Assembly (NCBI GenBank): GCA_944990035.1
Contig: CALYLX010000126.1
Coordinates: 1,674,001 to 1,738,000, forward strand
Direction: 5' to 3'
DNA: 64,000 bases
DNA from: Clitopilus passeckerianus
Taxonomy: Eukaryota; Basidiomycota; Agaricomycetes; Agaricales; Entolomataceae
The notes under the pieces are model-generated. The model did no database searches. It was not told the DNA's origin and was given only the letters and a program-made list of their open reading frames with translations. Positions 63,272 to 64,000 of this stretch are shown here, piece after piece. The translations under genes and the position numbers were made by a program. The number at the start of each line of letters is the position of its first letter. The stretch's first letter is position 1.

Positions 63272-64000
63272 TCATCGAGCTCATTCCAGAAGCTCTCCAA
63301 TTCTTCCGCTTCCAACGCTCTAATGGTTCTGACAAGATCTTTGATGTTTTTCTTGCCATAGGAGTTGGTGTTGGACTGCTTTCCTCCTCTGCGTTCAGGG
63401 CATTCTCGAGAGCGATGTCCTTTCTTGAAACAGCGGAAACATTTCCCTTCCTTCATTAACTCCTTTCTCTTTTCAAAAGATAAGGCGTCAATGTCCATGG
63501 CGTTAGGGTCTGCTGTGGCGTGGGTATTGCGGGGATTTGCATGGGAAATAGGGGGGAGTCCTCTGTTGCGGCGGATGACGTTCTGTCCTCTACGCCATTG
63601 TGCATCAAATCGGGCAGCGTGTTCGTACCATCCGTTAATGGTGACGGGAAGAATTGGGAGGTTATAGATCTTTTCGATGATCTTGGAGTTGAGTCCTTTC
63701 TGGAAGAATTCAATCTTCGCCTTTTCATCGGTGATCCCGGAGGCGGAGATAAGGACTTTGAATTGAGATATGTAATCGTCAATTGGTCCTTTCTGCGTGA
63801 GAGCGTCTAGGGATGCAAATGCCTGTCCTTCTCCGTCTACTGGGTAGAAGGCGTTGATGAATTCTTTCTCGAATTGTTTGAAATCGGGGAGGATGATGTC
63901 GTTATCTTTGTTTGTGTAGTTCTGGCAGAAAGATCGTTTCCATGCCAAAGCGGTTCCTTTCTTCAAAAAGGAAAGTGCAAAAGCGATTTGCTTGTTGTTG
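63262..64000 (-). CDS. Gag of Gypsy element B (N-terminal part beyond window)
   Basis: The visible C-terminal 240 or so residues contain a retrotransposon gag core (GTALAWKRSFCQNYTNKD, FEKEFINAFYPVDGEGQAFA). There is a zinc knuckle CFRCFKKGHRSREC (CX2CX4HX4C) and an acidic end (LESFWNELDEDF). Stop TAG is at 63262-63264, directly after a run of five T on the coding strand. The start lies outside the window. Confidence 0.92.
   Translation of the reverse strand, partial: NNKQIAFALSFLKKGTALAWKRSFCQNYTNKDNDIILPDFKQFEKEFINAFYPVDGEGQAFASLDALTQKGPIDDYISQFKVLISASGITDEKAKIEFFQKGLNSKIIEKIYNLPILPVTINGWYEHAARFDAQWRRGQNVIRRNRGLPPISHANPRNTHATADPNAMDIDALSFEKRKELMKEGKCFRCFKKGHRSRECPERRGGKQSNTNSYGKKNIKDLVRTIRALEAEELESFWNELDEDF

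Larger units (their letters stand above)
58087..64000 (-). mobile_element. Gypsy/chromovirus retrotransposon (element B), 5' part beyond window
   Basis: Leftward element with 3' LTR (58,087-58,550), accessory zinc-finger ORF, intact pol and gag running past base 64,000. It is related to element A (28,731) in every protein, with the same gene order, but has a distinct LTR. The old LTR at 26,077 and ORF remnant at 26,998 belong to this family. Pol has no frameshifts, so this copy may be autonomous. Confidence 0.93.

Overview
The window is nuclear DNA of a mushroom-forming basidiomycete (Agaricomycetes). The evidence is dense intron-rich genes with GT-AG introns of about 40-60 nt, basidiomycete-type housekeeping proteins, a Zn2Cys6 regulator, and a KDZ transposon with a TET/JBP-family gene, a combination known from Agaricomycetes.

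Positions 1-24,000 are a compact conserved block of 13 recognisable genes: the 3' part of a class V myosin, a CUZ1/ZFAND1-like AN1 zinc-finger protein, ESCRT-III Vps2/Did4, COG4, an intracellular GH3 beta-glucosidase, a UPF0538 protein, a Ydj1-type Hsp40 ending in a CaaX box, a Nit2-like omega-amidase, a diacylglycerol/sphingoid kinase-fold protein, UMP kinase Ura6 (with a 57-codon membrane-helix ORF directly upstream), nucleoporin Nup37 and a Zn2Cys6 transcription factor. Spacing is very tight, often 30-170 bp.

Positions 24,000-40,800 are a nested transposon island. An old chromodomain-Gypsy relic (from 26,077) holds a MITE, a small hairpin MITE and a CATCAG-ended DNA element. A younger Gypsy element (28,731-35,925, identical LTRs, 5-bp duplication GATGC) sits in the tip of that DNA element. 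It is followed by a solo LTR with its duplication, a second CATCAG-ended element hosting a hAT-type MITE with an exact 8-bp duplication, and a Tc1/mariner copy with a deleted transposase.

Positions 40,803-57,975 are read here as one giant (17.2 kb) KDZ DNA transposon. It is bounded by inverted copies of a 1.2-kb terminal repeat made of palindromic TGTCGGCCGACACGTA-like words; the left copy carries a 1.6-kb Tc1-type insertion whose empty site is preserved in the right copy. Inside are two leftward genes (a large charged protein, and a PHD-like zinc-finger protein with a putative caspase/CHAT-like His/Cys core) and two rightward units: a SET-domain reading frame that can be spliced directly into a TET/JBP 2-oxoglutarate dioxygenase, and the KDZ transposase. 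The candidate SET-TET/JBP fusion on a mobile element is the most interesting feature of the window. TIR differences are mostly CpG transitions, as expected if the element is cytosine-methylated.

Positions 58,087-64,000 hold the 3' LTR, extra zinc-finger ORF, intact pol and partial gag of a second Gypsy chromovirus that runs off the window. Both Gypsy elements carry an extra zinc-finger ORF after pol. The first shows a Tf1-like self-primer arrangement, and the second shares its start-site motif. All gene models were spliced by eye; no database search was run.
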